Below, one piece after another: positions 1 to 8,238 of a stretch of 64,000 nt of DNA. Every line of letters starts with the position of its first letter. The first letter of the stretch is position 1. The notes under the pieces were generated by a model that saw only the letters and a program-made list of their open reading frames with translations, searched no databases and was not told the DNA's origin. A program made the translations under genes and the position numbers. The stretch is from positions 11,316 through 75,315 of the forward strand of contig JAKUTX010000005.1 in assembly GCA_022447855.1 (NCBI GenBank). The letters run 5' to 3'. This DNA comes from UBA6927 sp022447855 (lineage in GTDB: Bacteria; Chloroflexota; Dehalococcoidia; Lucifugimonadales; UBA6927).

Positions 1-266
1 AGTTCCATGTAGTCGTAAACCATAGTGGCTTGTTGACCAATCCTAAATCTTACAATTACTTCTTCAATTCTGTTGGCGGAATCAATTTCTAATTTGTATC
101 TTATGCCTTGAGGGAATTCGGTTTTTACTGACTCTTCTATGATTTTAATCTTATTTTCAGCGTTCAAAATTTGTGGCTGAATTATACTGGCGAGAATATA
201 AGTAAATATCGGAAAAAATAAAATAAAAAGTAAATGAAGCCGATAGGAAATTTTGATGTTCGTCAT
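1..266 (-). CDS. N-terminus of an exported or membrane-anchored protein (partial)
   Basis: Reading leftward from an ATG at 266-264, the frame stays open to the window edge (88 codons). The N-terminus is basic (MTNIKISYR) and is followed by a hydrophobic stretch of about 20 residues (LHLLFILFFPIFTYILASI), which looks like a signal peptide or anchor. The mature part has alternating polar/hydrophobic strands (FPQGIRYKLEID, IEEVIVRFRIG). This resembles the beta-sandwich N-terminal region found in some Chloroflexota extracellular proteins with a downstream peptidase-MA domain, but that link is from memory and weak. The rest lies outside the window. Function is unknown; it is divergent from bioY. 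Confidence 0.6.
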   Translation of the reverse strand, partial: MTNIKISYRLHLLFILFFPIFTYILASIIQPQILNAENKIKIIEESVKTEFPQGIRYKLEIDSANRIEEVIVRFRIGQQATMVYDYME

Positions 267-347
267 CAGAGATAATCTTTTTGGAATAATTTCTTGAATG
301 TATATTCAGAATAACTTTGCTAAATATTTCATTTAACTAAATGAAAA

Positions 348-375
348 TTGACATAAACCATATTCGCATTATAGA
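348..375 (+). promoter_or_regulatory. Candidate promoter of bioY
   Basis: A perfect -35 box TTGACA (348-353) is followed after 16 bases by TATAGA (370-375). Transcription would start near 382 and give a leader of about 60 bases before the preferred bioY start at 441. Confidence 0.45.
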
Positions 376-440
376 CTCTGGCAGTTGTCGTAGCAATCTA
401 ACTTGGTTGTTAAATTTTTAAGAATCCTATGGAGAAATTT

Positions 441-1160
441 ATGATTGCAGGTGTTAGAAGGAACGTTTTAATAGACGAAGTAATTCCTGAAAGATGGACT
501 CTAAGAGTACATCCGATTCTTTTAGATGTAATTGTAATGTCGGCATTTGCATTTTTTGTTGCAGTTTTTGCACAGATAACTTTTTATGTGCCTTGGACCC
601 CAGTTCCGGTTACAGGCCAAACCTTCGCAGTTTTGGTCACAGGCGGAGCTTTGGGCTTTTCGAGAGGCGTTGGGGCATTAATAATTTATATGATTATGGG
701 ACTATTAAGTTTGCCTGTGTTTGCTCCTGTTTCTGCTGATTTGGCTCTCAATGTAGATTCAGGATGGGCCGTTCATTTGATTTTTCCTTGGCATGGCTCT
801 GCTGCAGAATTTTGGGAAATAACTACGAAAGCTAGCTTTGGATATATAGTTGGATTTGTATTTGCTGGTGCATTGGTTGGACATTTCGCTCACCATGCAT
901 GGGATCGAAAACCAATGGGTATTTTAGTGATGTTCTTGGCAAACATTTTAATTTATGTTCCTGGATTAATTTGGTTGTGGATTGTGTTAGGTCCGATGAA
1001 GGACGAGACTCTTAAACTGTCTCAGGTATTGCAATGGGGATTGTATCCATTCATAGTTGGCGATTTGATGAAGCTTTATTTGGCATTTTTGACGCTGCCT
1101 ATTGCTTGGACATTGGTTGAAAAAATTAAAAGAAATAATTCTATAGATCAAGACAAATAA
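441..1160 (+). CDS. bioY: BioY-family biotin transporter, substrate-binding S component
   Basis: This is an integral membrane protein of about 239 residues with some six hydrophobic segments. The BioY signature is clear in the first half: PVTGQTFAVLVTGGALG, then GVGALIIYMIMGLLSLPVFA. BioY captures biotin and, in many bacteria, works with an energy-coupling ECF module (EcfA/A'/T); no ECF partner lies nearby, so it may act alone or use a shared module. The usual GPTGGYLIGF region is diverged (TTKASFGYIVGF) and preceded by about 30 extra residues, making the protein longer than the usual ~190-200. I prefer the ATG at 441 over the one at 429 because GGAG (431-434) sits six bases upstream of it. 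Confidence 0.88.
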   Translation: MIAGVRRNVLIDEVIPERWTLRVHPILLDVIVMSAFAFFVAVFAQITFYVPWTPVPVTGQTFAVLVTGGALGFSRGVGALIIYMIMGLLSLPVFAPVSADLALNVDSGWAVHLIFPWHGSAAEFWEITTKASFGYIVGFVFAGALVGHFAHHAWDRKPMGILVMFLANILIYVPGLIWLWIVLGPMKDETLKLSQVLQWGLYPFIVGDLMKLYLAFLTLPIAWTLVEKIKRNNSIDQDK

Positions 1161-1444
1161 ATTTTAGTTTCTGCGTGAGGAAAAATTACTTCTAAATTTG
1201 CTTGTCTTTCTCGTTGTAGAGTTTCTGAGTAGCTAATGTATTCTGGAGATTCTAACGGTAGATTGTGTGGACAAGATTGATTCCTCTCTTCCTGAGGACA
1301 CATATGCATTTCGGGATTGTTAGTCCATAGTCCAACTAATTTCATTGGATAGAAAAGTGTTTCAGCCACATTTCTTAAATCTGCTGGAATCTCGCTTGCC
1401 CTTGTTTCGGATTGAGTTTCTAATGCAATGATTATTTGATCCAT
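1148..1444 (-). CDS. Small hypothetical protein (98 aa)
   Basis: I do not recognise this protein. It has no membrane segment or signal peptide. A central stretch (PEMHMCPQEERNQSCPH, about residues 44-60) has two cysteines and two histidines, which could bind a metal, but there is only one such pair. It starts one base after the thiL stop, with AGGAAGG upstream of the ATG at 1444, so it is probably co-transcribed and translationally coupled with thiL. Its 3' end overlaps the end of bioY convergently by 13 bases. It ends in TGA, but reading past it gives only bioY antisense. Confidence 0.6.
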   Translation of the reverse strand: MDQIIIALETQSETRASEIPADLRNVAETLFYPMKLVGLWTNNPEMHMCPQEERNQSCPHNLPLESPEYISYSETLQRERQANLEVIFPHAETKIYLS

Positions 1445-1445
1445 T

Positions 1446-2486
1446 TTACCCTTCCTGTGATTTAAAATGGTCCCATCCGTTGTAGGTGGGGACGACAGAT
1501 TTTCCTGTAGAATCTACTAATGTCACATTGTTTTTTTCCGAAGTAATTTTCCCAATAATATTGATTTGAGTATTTAAAGTTTTTTGAGCGAGAGAAATTA
1601 TTTTTTCATTACCTGAAAAAAGTAATTCGTAGTCTTCTCCACCGCTAACTGCAAATTCTATCCAGTCATTTGGAAATAAAATTTTCAAATCAGGACTAAT
1701 TGGTATTTGATTTAGAAATATGTTGGCTCCAACATTACTAGATGAGCACATTTTTTTTAAATCAGTCATTAACCCATCACTTATATCCATTGCAGCTTTC
1801 ACTCCTAATTTAGCTAATTTAGCTCCTTCAGATACTCTAGAGGATGGGTGAAGATGTGATTCAATCAAATTTTTTACCATACTTGAATTAAAGTCCATTA
1901 GATTTGGATTTTTCAAAATATGTAATCCCGCAGCAGAGGATCCCAAAGTTCCAGTAACGCATAAGAGATCACCAGGTAGTAATTTATTTCTATAAAGGAT
2001 TTGTCTCTCGGTATGATCTATAGGCAGTGAACCATTCATTGTTACGGAGATGAAAAAAGTTTCTGATGCAACAATGTCTCCACCAATTATTGTGCCGCCA
2101 AGTTCGTGACAGGCTTTGGACATTCCTTGATATAGTTGCAAGATTCCATCGACTGGCAAATCAGGTCTCAATCCTAAAGTAATGGTAGCAAATGTTGGCT
2201 TACACCCCATGGATGCAATATCGCTTTGAGAAGATATGATGGATTTCCATCCTAGATCTTGGAAGGTTGTCCACTCTAAGTTGAAGTGGACATTTTCTAC
2301 TAGAGCATCAGTAGTAATAACATTTGATGTGTGCGAACTTTTAAAAACTGCAGCATCGTCATCAATTGATAAAATTAAATCATGTCCTAGTTTTTTTATG
2401 GATTCGATAGAAGTTTCATTTTGAGGAGAAACAATTTTTTGTATTCTGTTGATTAGTTCAAATTCACTTATTTCTGAAACCAACAT
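1446..2486 (-). CDS. thiL: Thiamine-monophosphate kinase
   Basis: ThiL phosphorylates thiamine monophosphate to thiamine diphosphate, the last step of cofactor synthesis in the cytoplasm. Seen here: the N-terminal Mg/ATP motif IDDDAAVF (about 41-48), TTDALVENVHF (58-68), and the GWKSIISSQSDIASMGCKP block (79-97), all typical of ThiL in the AIR synthase/PurM superfamily. The C-terminal GGEDYELLF is also characteristic. Its 346 residues match the family (~320-350). No other thiamine gene is adjacent. SelD belongs to the same superfamily, but the TTD-LVE-VHF motif separates this gene from selD. Confidence 0.95.
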   Translation of the reverse strand: MLVSEISEFELINRIQKIVSPQNETSIESIKKLGHDLILSIDDDAAVFKSSHTSNVITTDALVENVHFNLEWTTFQDLGWKSIISSQSDIASMGCKPTFATITLGLRPDLPVDGILQLYQGMSKACHELGGTIIGGDIVASETFFISVTMNGSLPIDHTERQILYRNKLLPGDLLCVTGTLGSSAAGLHILKNPNLMDFNSSMVKNLIESHLHPSSRVSEGAKLAKLGVKAAMDISDGLMTDLKKMCSSSNVGANIFLNQIPISPDLKILFPNDWIEFAVSGGEDYELLFSGNEKIISLAQKTLNTQINIIGKITSEKNNVTLVDSTGKSVVPTYNGWDHFKSQEG

Positions 2487-2583
2487 TATGTAATCCTCTA
2501 AAGATCTTATAAATAGTTTTAACGTTGAACTTATGTTATTATACCGCTCAACTCAATTAAGAGTTTTTTGAGGCGTTTTGCAC

Positions 2584-3717
2584 ATGGCTATTAAAAAGAA
2601 TTCTAATTCAAAGTCGTTGGTTGTGGTTCAGTTAGCTGGTGGAAATGATGCTCTCAATACTATTATCCCCTATACGGATTCAAGATATTTTGATAATAGG
2701 CGTAATGTAGCCTTGTCCCAAGAAAGTGTGATCAAGCTTAATGATGAGCTTGGCATGCGGCCTGGAATGGATACGTTTAAGAAATTTTGGGATTCTGGGC
2801 AATTAGCAATTATTAATGGGATTGGCTATCCAAACCCAAACAGGTCACATTTTCGCTCAATGGATATTTGGTATACAGCTGATAATGAAAATTTAGGGCA
2901 AGAGGGATGGTTAGGAAAGACGATTCGTGACCTTGACCCTTATGCGGAGAATGTTCTTACAGGAGTGAATTTTGGTCGATCTCTCCCCAGAGCAATGTAT
3001 GCCAAAGATGTTCCGGTTTCTTCTGTTGGAAATTTAGATACGTATGGATTATTTCCTGACATGGAGTCAGAGCTGGATCGAGAGAATACGGTGAATGCAT
3101 TTTCTAGGATGTATGGTGGTAGAGGGAAAGATCTGATCAAAGATTTTATTTCACAAACTGGAGTGAACGCACTAAAAGGTGCAGATGTTATTCGAAGTGT
3201 TTCTGGCAAATATTCGAGTCCTATTGAGTATTCCTCAAGTGCAATTGCTCAGCAATTACAATCTATTTCAAAGGTTATATGTGCTGATATTGGTACTCGA
3301 ATTTACTATACTACCTATGGTGGTTTTGACACTCATTCTGGGTTAGTTGACACACATAGCAAGCTTTGGAATGGTCTCTCCTCAGCTATAGGGGATTTTA
3401 TGGATGATCTTCAATTTCATGATAAGCATGAAGATATAATGGTTCTTATTTGGTCCGAGTTTGGTAGACGAGTAGCAGATAATGGTGCTGGTTCAGACCA
3501 TGGTGCTGGAGGAGTAGGCTTTCTTTTGGGATCTGCTGTAGACGGTGGGTTTTATGGGGAATATCCATCATTGGAGCCCAAATATTTAGATGAAGGGGAT
3601 TTGAAGTTTAATAATGATTTTCGAGGAACGTACTCTTCGATTTTGGAACAATGGTTTGAATTGGATCCAGTTTCGATTGTAGGTGGAAATTACGAGCAAT
3701 TTTCTATAGTTAAATAA
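2584..3717 (+). CDS. DUF1501 family protein, stand-alone copy
   Basis: DUF1501 proteins share the fold of the alkaline phosphatase/sulfatase superfamily; their substrate is not established. Family marks seen: VVVQLAGGNDALNTIIPY at the N-terminus, GYPNPNRSHFRSMDIW in the first third, GGFDTHSGLVDTH, and WSEFGRRVADNGAGSDHGAGG, whose D, H and E residues are probable metal ligands. Many relatives in other phyla start with a Tat signal; this one begins directly with the core domain, so a cytoplasmic location is suggested. It is close to the DUF1501 at 20354 but has no DUF1800 partner here. ATG at 2584 is preferred over TTG at 2578 because GAGG (2570-2573) is better spaced. Confidence 0.88.
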   Translation: MAIKKNSNSKSLVVVQLAGGNDALNTIIPYTDSRYFDNRRNVALSQESVIKLNDELGMRPGMDTFKKFWDSGQLAIINGIGYPNPNRSHFRSMDIWYTADNENLGQEGWLGKTIRDLDPYAENVLTGVNFGRSLPRAMYAKDVPVSSVGNLDTYGLFPDMESELDRENTVNAFSRMYGGRGKDLIKDFISQTGVNALKGADVIRSVSGKYSSPIEYSSSAIAQQLQSISKVICADIGTRIYYTTYGGFDTHSGLVDTHSKLWNGLSSAIGDFMDDLQFHDKHEDIMVLIWSEFGRRVADNGAGSDHGAGGVGFLLGSAVDGGFYGEYPSLEPKYLDEGDLKFNNDFRGTYSSILEQWFELDPVSIVGGNYEQFSIVK

Positions 3718-3739
3718 ATTCAACTTTCAGTATTACTTG

Positions 3740-4243
3740 TTACCATTTTATGACACTTTCATAGTCTATAGAAAGTGTAGATTTTATAGAACGAATCTCC
3801 ACTAAGAATAATGCGGCGATAGGTGAGTATCCGGCTTCTGTGAGTAGATCTACAGCTCCTTGAGAAGTCCCTCCAGTGGCTAAAACGTCATCGAATATTA
3901 GTATGCTCCCACTTCCAGTTTGAGCTTCTAGTTGGGCCTTTCCGTATTCTAATTCATGATCAATTTTTTTAGTTTCACCTGGTAATCTACCAAGTTTGTT
4001 TCGAAGTTGGACAATTCCTTTATTCAGTCTATCTGCCAAGATTGAACCTATTAAAAACCCTCTTGCTTCAATTAAACCAAAGTAGTCAAATGATTCTAAA
4101 TATGGGTGGATTGTCTTGATACAATCTTCTACTAAATGATCACGAGAAGAATTGTCTAAGTATATTCCGTTCAAGTCTAGATAGTTGATTCCTTTGATTG
4201 GAAAGTTTTTATAAGTACGGATCTTCTTGATGTAACAAGTCAA
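3740..4243 (-). CDS. apt: Adenine phosphoribosyltransferase (purine salvage)
   Basis: This type I phosphoribosyltransferase converts adenine and PRPP to AMP. The N-terminal IRTYKNFPIKGINYLDLNGIYLD matches the Apt hood (IRDIPDFPKPGI-F-DIT), EARGFLIG matches EARGFIFG, and the PRPP loop ILIFDDVLATGGTSQGA is canonical. At 167 residues it is a little short but complete. The start is TTG at 4243, since no ATG precedes it before the upstream gene. It begins 13 bases downstream of the small gene 4257-4502, probably in one operon with it. Another PRPP-loop enzyme is possible, but the N-terminus favours Apt. Confidence 0.9.
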   Translation of the reverse strand: MTCYIKKIRTYKNFPIKGINYLDLNGIYLDNSSRDHLVEDCIKTIHPYLESFDYFGLIEARGFLIGSILADRLNKGIVQLRNKLGRLPGETKKIDHELEYGKAQLEAQTGSGSILIFDDVLATGGTSQGAVDLLTEAGYSPIAALFLVEIRSIKSTLSIDYESVIKW

Positions 4244-4256
4244 AGTTTTAAATCCA

Positions 4257-4502
4257 TTATTTGTAAAAATTCTTTACATAACCATTACAAAGAATAGTTA
4301 TAGGTATCAGTCCTTCTTGTAGAACAACAAATTTTTCTATGTATTGATTTAGTTTTTCTGTAGGTATGTATTCTAGATCTTCTAATAATTGAGTAAATTT
4401 TTCTTTTGGCAATTCTAATTCTGCTCTTCGTATATTTGCTTGAATTTCAACAGAAAGAGAAGTTAGGTTATTCTGTTGAGGGTTCTTTTGTATGTTAGTC
4501 AT
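4257..4502 (-). CDS. Small hypothetical protein (81 aa)
   Basis: I do not recognise this protein. It has a glutamine/asparagine-rich N-terminus, then a predicted helical stretch of charged and hydrophobic residues (SLSVEIQANIRRAELELPKEKFTQLLEDLEYIP), and ends with a hydrophobic strand (GLIPITILCNGYV). It has no signal peptide. A good Shine-Dalgarno GGAG sits five bases before the ATG at 4502, supporting a real gene upstream of apt. The 250 bases between it and the gene at 4756 hold the divergent control region. Confidence 0.55.
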   Translation of the reverse strand: MTNIQKNPQQNNLTSLSVEIQANIRRAELELPKEKFTQLLEDLEYIPTEKLNQYIEKFVVLQEGLIPITILCNGYVKNFYK

Positions 4503-4755
4503 TCATACTCCGTATTAGTTAAGTATTTGGAATCTCAGTTTTCTTCTAGAACAAGGGTAATTCTAGTGTTTGACTAAAGAACTTTATTTTGGATTTCATC
4601 GGATGTCAACTATAAAGTCAATTTGTATTCAGGGATATTGTTTTTGAATAATTTTCTGGTTGGACTATTCGACTTAGAGCATTGATCAATGTATGCTTTG
4701 TCATCGACATATAATTTAATTTGTTAGATTTTACTTAATATTGGGAGATAGGAAA

Positions 4756-5721
4756 ATGACGAAATTTATTTTTATGCCCCCTCAAGATGGTTTGAAACCT
4801 CAGTTTTCTTTACAGCTGGCTGATTCGTTTCCAGAATTGGAAGTTGTATCTCCTAAAACAGATGAAGAGGCTCTTGAAGCTATAAAAGATGCTGATGCGG
4901 CAATGGGATGGATTCCTCCAGAAGCTTTGAAGGTTGCCGAGAAACTAAAGTGGTTACATAATCCTGATGCAGGTCCATTTTATGGATACTACTATGATGA
5001 ATTAATAAAACATTCTCTAACTATTACAAATCCAAGAGGGATTTATTGGGATCATATTTCCCACCATGTATTGATGTTTTTATTTGCTTTGTCTAGAGGA
5101 TTACCCTGGTTTGAAACTGCTAAGAGAGAAAAATTATGGAAAAAAGATGCTAGGAAAACGCCGTATATTTTTCTGGGAGAAGCAACTGTGTTAATCAATG
5201 GAGTAGGAGGTATAGGTCATGAAACTGCAAGATTGTGTTTGGAACTAGGAATGAATGTGATTGGAATTGATCCTAGACCTGAATACAAATTAGAGGGTGT
5301 AGAAATTTATTCCCCAAATGAAATTGCTACACATTTGCCTAAAGCAGATTTTGTTGTTTCTACAGTCCCGCATACTCCAGAAACTGAATTGATGTTCAAC
5401 ACCAATACATTTAAATTAATGAAAAATTCAGCTTATTTCATTAATGTGGGACGTGGTAAGGTATGTTCAATAGATGATCTTGCAGATGCAATTGAACATG
5501 GTGAAATTGCAGGTTGTGGGTTAGACGTATTTGAGATCGAGCCTTTACCTAGTGATCACAGATTGTGGGTTTTGGATAATGTGTTGATAACTCCTCATAT
5601 TGCTGTAGCGGATGCTGAGAACTTACCCAATCGAAGATATCAAGTGCTTGTTGATAACGTAAGAAATTTCCTTAATGGAAATGAATTAAATAATATTGTT
5701 GATAAAGAAAAATGGTTTTAA
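4756..5721 (+). CDS. D-isomer-specific 2-hydroxyacid dehydrogenase
   Basis: This NAD(P)-dependent enzyme interconverts a D-2-hydroxyacid and its 2-oxoacid; the substrate cannot be told. The Rossmann motif is NGVGGIGHETA with an acidic residue 18-20 residues later (IGIDPR). The catalytic set is present: Arg in the SYFINVGRG-like stretch (STVPHTPETE upstream), Glu in LDVFEIEPLP and His in LITPHIA. Start: ATG at 4756 preceded by GGAGATAGG, better than TTG at 4741. A -10-like TATAAT lies at 4710-4715 without a good -35. Its position at the head of the catabolic zone suggests a role in sugar-acid or carboxylate breakdown alongside the enolase-superfamily enzymes. Confidence 0.88.
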   Translation: MTKFIFMPPQDGLKPQFSLQLADSFPELEVVSPKTDEEALEAIKDADAAMGWIPPEALKVAEKLKWLHNPDAGPFYGYYYDELIKHSLTITNPRGIYWDHISHHVLMFLFALSRGLPWFETAKREKLWKKDARKTPYIFLGEATVLINGVGGIGHETARLCLELGMNVIGIDPRPEYKLEGVEIYSPNEIATHLPKADFVVSTVPHTPETELMFNTNTFKLMKNSAYFINVGRGKVCSIDDLADAIEHGEIAGCGLDVFEIEPLPSDHRLWVLDNVLITPHIAVADAENLPNRRYQVLVDNVRNFLNGNELNNIVDKEKWF

Positions 5722-5758
5722 GAGAAGATTGTGTAAATATTTTAAATTTTTGAGATAT

Positions 5759-6652
5759 TTATACGTTTAGCTTCCAAGAATTGATAGTTGATTGTTTTTC
5801 AACTGAAATCCCTGGCTTTTCAGGATTTATTTGTTTAATTAAGCTTTCGATAGAATTTAGTTTTGAAATCATGTCTGTATAGTTTTTGTGAGTGCTTTTG
5901 CTGTTAGTAAATGGCTGCGGAGAATATTCTCTTTTTTGGTCATAGAACCATTTAAAGTGAGGCATTATTTCGAAGAAAAATTTTCTATACTGTGGATCGA
6001 TTTGATTTATCCAAGGTTTTGCATTGAATTTATTTGCCAAATCATTAAATCCGGAGGTTTCTAGCTCTTCGCCTCTCATTTCCCAGGTTTTAAATTGTAG
6101 TTGAAGCTCTTCATAAAGGGTATTGTAATAGTTTTTAGTTGTCGAATATCCATTTAATATTTCCGCACACCAAAAGATCTCTGCTTTCAAACATTTTTGT
6201 TCAATGTCGTTCCATATATCTGTAGCATAGGAGATTCTTAAATACCATTTAACTATGCCTATAGAAGGAGCACAGGAGAACTTTTTTACATACCACATTG
6301 CACAATCCAGGGCATTTCTTGATTGATCCCATGGGATTATATGTGAGAATTTATTTATGGATGTAGGCCACTCAAATTTTTCTCGTTCTTCAATATTAGG
6401 TATTAGATTTTCCGTTTTGATTTTTCTAATATATTCACGGGTGGTTCTAAATGTTGGGTAATTATTATATATATTTTGGGTAATTTTATCGTTATTTGTG
6501 TAATCATGATTTTCTGAAGATATTTCAGCTGCTTTTGTTAGTGACCAGTTTTTTATTTCATTGAAAATTTCAGGCGCTTTTTCCTTTTTGTTATTTATTA
6601 ATAGATCAGCTATCTTTTCTATGAATATTATATTTATTGGTTGTCTAGGCAT
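5759..6652 (-). CDS. Orphan protein of unknown function (297 aa), very AT-rich
   Basis: I do not recognise this family. The protein is soluble-looking, rich in Lys, Asn, Ile, Tyr and Trp, with no signal peptide. The middle (residues ~100-200) has aromatic-rich helices such as WYVKKFSCAPSIGIVKWYLRISYATDIWNDIEQKC. Base composition is lower in G+C than the neighbours (hand counts of 60-base lines give 25-30%). The coding frame is long and uninterrupted, with ATG at 6652. It faces away from the enolase-superfamily gene at 6811 and shares with it a very AT-rich 158-base spacer. A recently acquired orphan or a fast-evolving lineage gene are both possible. Confidence 0.65.
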   Translation of the reverse strand: MPRQPINIIFIEKIADLLINNKKEKAPEIFNEIKNWSLTKAAEISSENHDYTNNDKITQNIYNNYPTFRTTREYIRKIKTENLIPNIEEREKFEWPTSINKFSHIIPWDQSRNALDCAMWYVKKFSCAPSIGIVKWYLRISYATDIWNDIEQKCLKAEIFWCAEILNGYSTTKNYYNTLYEELQLQFKTWEMRGEELETSGFNDLANKFNAKPWINQIDPQYRKFFFEIMPHFKWFYDQKREYSPQPFTNSKSTHKNYTDMISKLNSIESLIKQINPEKPGISVEKQSTINSWKLNV

Positions 6653-6704
6653 GTTTTATCCTTTTATGTAATTCATCATATTATAACAGTGAATTATTAA
6701 ATTA

Positions 6705-6733
6705 AAACCGTTTTTATTAATTTAAACTGTTTT
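6705..6733. repeat. Two direct repeats AAACYGTTTT, possible operator
   Basis: AAACCGTTTT (6705-6714) and AAACTGTTTT (6724-6733) are direct repeats 19 bases apart (about two helical turns), each weakly palindromic. They sit between two divergent genes and just upstream of the promoter at 6761, a suitable position for a regulator site. Confidence 0.35.
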
Positions 6734-6760
6734 AATATCAATTTTTATATCATCATAAAT

Positions 6761-6788
6761 TTGAATAATTTTTTTAATTAGATATAAT
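6761..6788 (+). promoter_or_regulatory. Candidate promoter of the enolase-superfamily gene at 6811
   Basis: TTGAAT (6761-6766), a 16-base spacer and a perfect TATAAT (6783-6788). The start codon lies 23 bases after the -10 box, so the leader would be very short, with only room for AGGAG. Confidence 0.55.
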
Positions 6789-6810
6789 TTTCATGGTTTA
6801 GGAGTTCAAA

Positions 6811-7911
6811 ATGAAAATTACTGATATATCCGTCCATAGAGTTTCAATTTCTCAGAATTCTAATACTCGATTGCTACTTCAAGTACATACTGATGAAGGT
6901 GTGACTGGCATTTCGGAGGCTGGCAGAAATTTGCTTGTTACGCGTGCTTACCTTGAGGAGTTGATTAAACCACTCTTGCGTGGAGAGGATCCGTGTCGTC
7001 CCAAAAGGATTTGGGAGTTGTTATCTTTGGGTGATTCCGACAAGGCTACGCGTTTTCCTTCTGCAATAGTTGGAGCTATAGATGTTGCTTTGTGGGATAT
7101 TACAGCCAAATCTGCTGGGCTTCCGTTGTATTCTTTTTTGGGTGGAGCTTCACGTATTGAAATCCCATTATACTGGAGTATAGGTAGCGGATGGAGAAAG
7201 TCACCTGAACAAATGTTAGATGATGTTCAGCAAGGTTTTGATAAAGGCTATAGAGCATTTAAAGTACGTATGGATTGGCGTGACTATCGACAAGATTCTA
7301 ATCCGATTCAAGATTTTGCTATTTTTCAAAAATGTAGAGAATGGCTTCCCGATGATTGCCCGCTTAGTTTTGACGCAAATTGTGGGTATTCTGTTCCAAC
7401 TGCAATTGAGCAGGGCCGTCGTCTAGAGGAATTAGGTGTAGCTCATTTTGAGGAGCCTTTACCTCAATATGACTATCCGGGCTTAAAACAAGTTGTTGAT
7501 GCCTTAGATTGCGCTGTTTCTACGGGAGAGAATGATATTTCTTCATGGAGATTTCGAGATTTAATTACTTTGGGGAATCCAGATATTCTTCAGCCTGATA
7601 TTTTAAATGTAGGTGGGTTGTCAGAGATGATGAGAGTCTATGAACTCGCAGTTGTTCATAACAAAATTGTGATGCCTCATAGCCCAAGTGTGGGAGCTAA
7701 TTCAATGGCCAGTTTGCATTTGTATTCCACAATAAAAAATGCTGTAAGGCCGCATGAATTTTCTGAAGAATTTACTGGACCTGCTGAAGAAGTATCACAA
7801 TTATTCATTGATCCAGTTTTACCACATAATGGCAAAATCACTTTGCCAGATCGTCCAGGTTTAGGTTTAGAGATTGATCCAGTAGAATTAAAGAAGCGTA
7901 TTTTAGAATAA
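6811..7911 (+). CDS. Mandelate racemase/muconate lactonizing family enzyme (enolase superfamily)
   Basis: The enzyme abstracts a proton alpha to a carboxylate to form an enediolate; most relatives dehydrate sugar acids or racemise 2-hydroxyacids. The N-terminal capping domain (about 1-115) and beta-barrel are both present. Barrel residues seen: KVR 151-153 (Lys then Arg, a variant of KxK), metal ligands D188 (with N190), E214/E215 and E240, D263 paired with H290 as the general base/acid dyad. The last features place it in the mandelate-racemase-like subgroup. Length 366 is normal. Start ATG with AGGAG upstream. A cupin follows after a few bases, suggesting an operon. Confidence 0.92.
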   Translation: MKITDISVHRVSISQNSNTRLLLQVHTDEGVTGISEAGRNLLVTRAYLEELIKPLLRGEDPCRPKRIWELLSLGDSDKATRFPSAIVGAIDVALWDITAKSAGLPLYSFLGGASRIEIPLYWSIGSGWRKSPEQMLDDVQQGFDKGYRAFKVRMDWRDYRQDSNPIQDFAIFQKCREWLPDDCPLSFDANCGYSVPTAIEQGRRLEELGVAHFEEPLPQYDYPGLKQVVDALDCAVSTGENDISSWRFRDLITLGNPDILQPDILNVGGLSEMMRVYELAVVHNKIVMPHSPSVGANSMASLHLYSTIKNAVRPHEFSEEFTGPAEEVSQLFIDPVLPHNGKITLPDRPGLGLEIDPVELKKRILE

Positions 7912-7923
7912 ATAGGAGTGAAT

Positions 7924-8235
7924 TTGGAACCTATAATTAAGAACTTTGCTAATTTTCAAAACCCTATCCTCTCGAAAGAAGACGGTGCTAGGAAATATGT
8001 GATGCTTTATGTTCAGCACGAACCCGGAGAGAATTCGCCTTTACACATACATCCTTGGGAGCATCAAGCTTTTATCACTGAAGGATCTGGGAAGCTTTTT
8101 TGTGATGGTGTTGAGTATCCAATTTCTAAAGGAGATTGTATTCGTGTTCCTGAGAATACCGAACATCAATTTCGTAATACTGGGGAAGTTAAATTGAGTA
8201 GGGTAACAGTAAATCCCATTAGTTCGGTCGAATAA
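7924..8235 (+). CDS. Small cupin-domain protein
   Basis: This is a single-domain cupin of about 103 residues. Cupin motif 1 is visible as HEPGENSPLHIHPWEHQAFITEGSG (His, His, Glu/Gln and Gly pattern), and motif 2 as CIRVPENTEHQFRNTG. These supply a metal site. Such small cupins act as isomerases, dioxygenases or sensors of small acids; the substrate is not known. The start is probably TTG at 7924: AGGAG (7914-7918) overlaps a GTG at 7918 but lies five bases from the TTG. It follows the enolase-superfamily gene by 12 bases and is probably co-transcribed. Confidence 0.8.
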   Translation: MEPIIKNFANFQNPILSKEDGARKYVMLYVQHEPGENSPLHIHPWEHQAFITEGSGKLFCDGVEYPISKGDCIRVPENTEHQFRNTGEVKLSRVTVNPISSVE

Positions 8236-8238
8236 GAA

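Noticed and set aside
1080..1150. The small gene at 1148-1444 ends in TGA, considered as recoded
   Set aside because: Reading on would run antisense through bioY with no recognisable similarity, and no cysteine homologue is evident.
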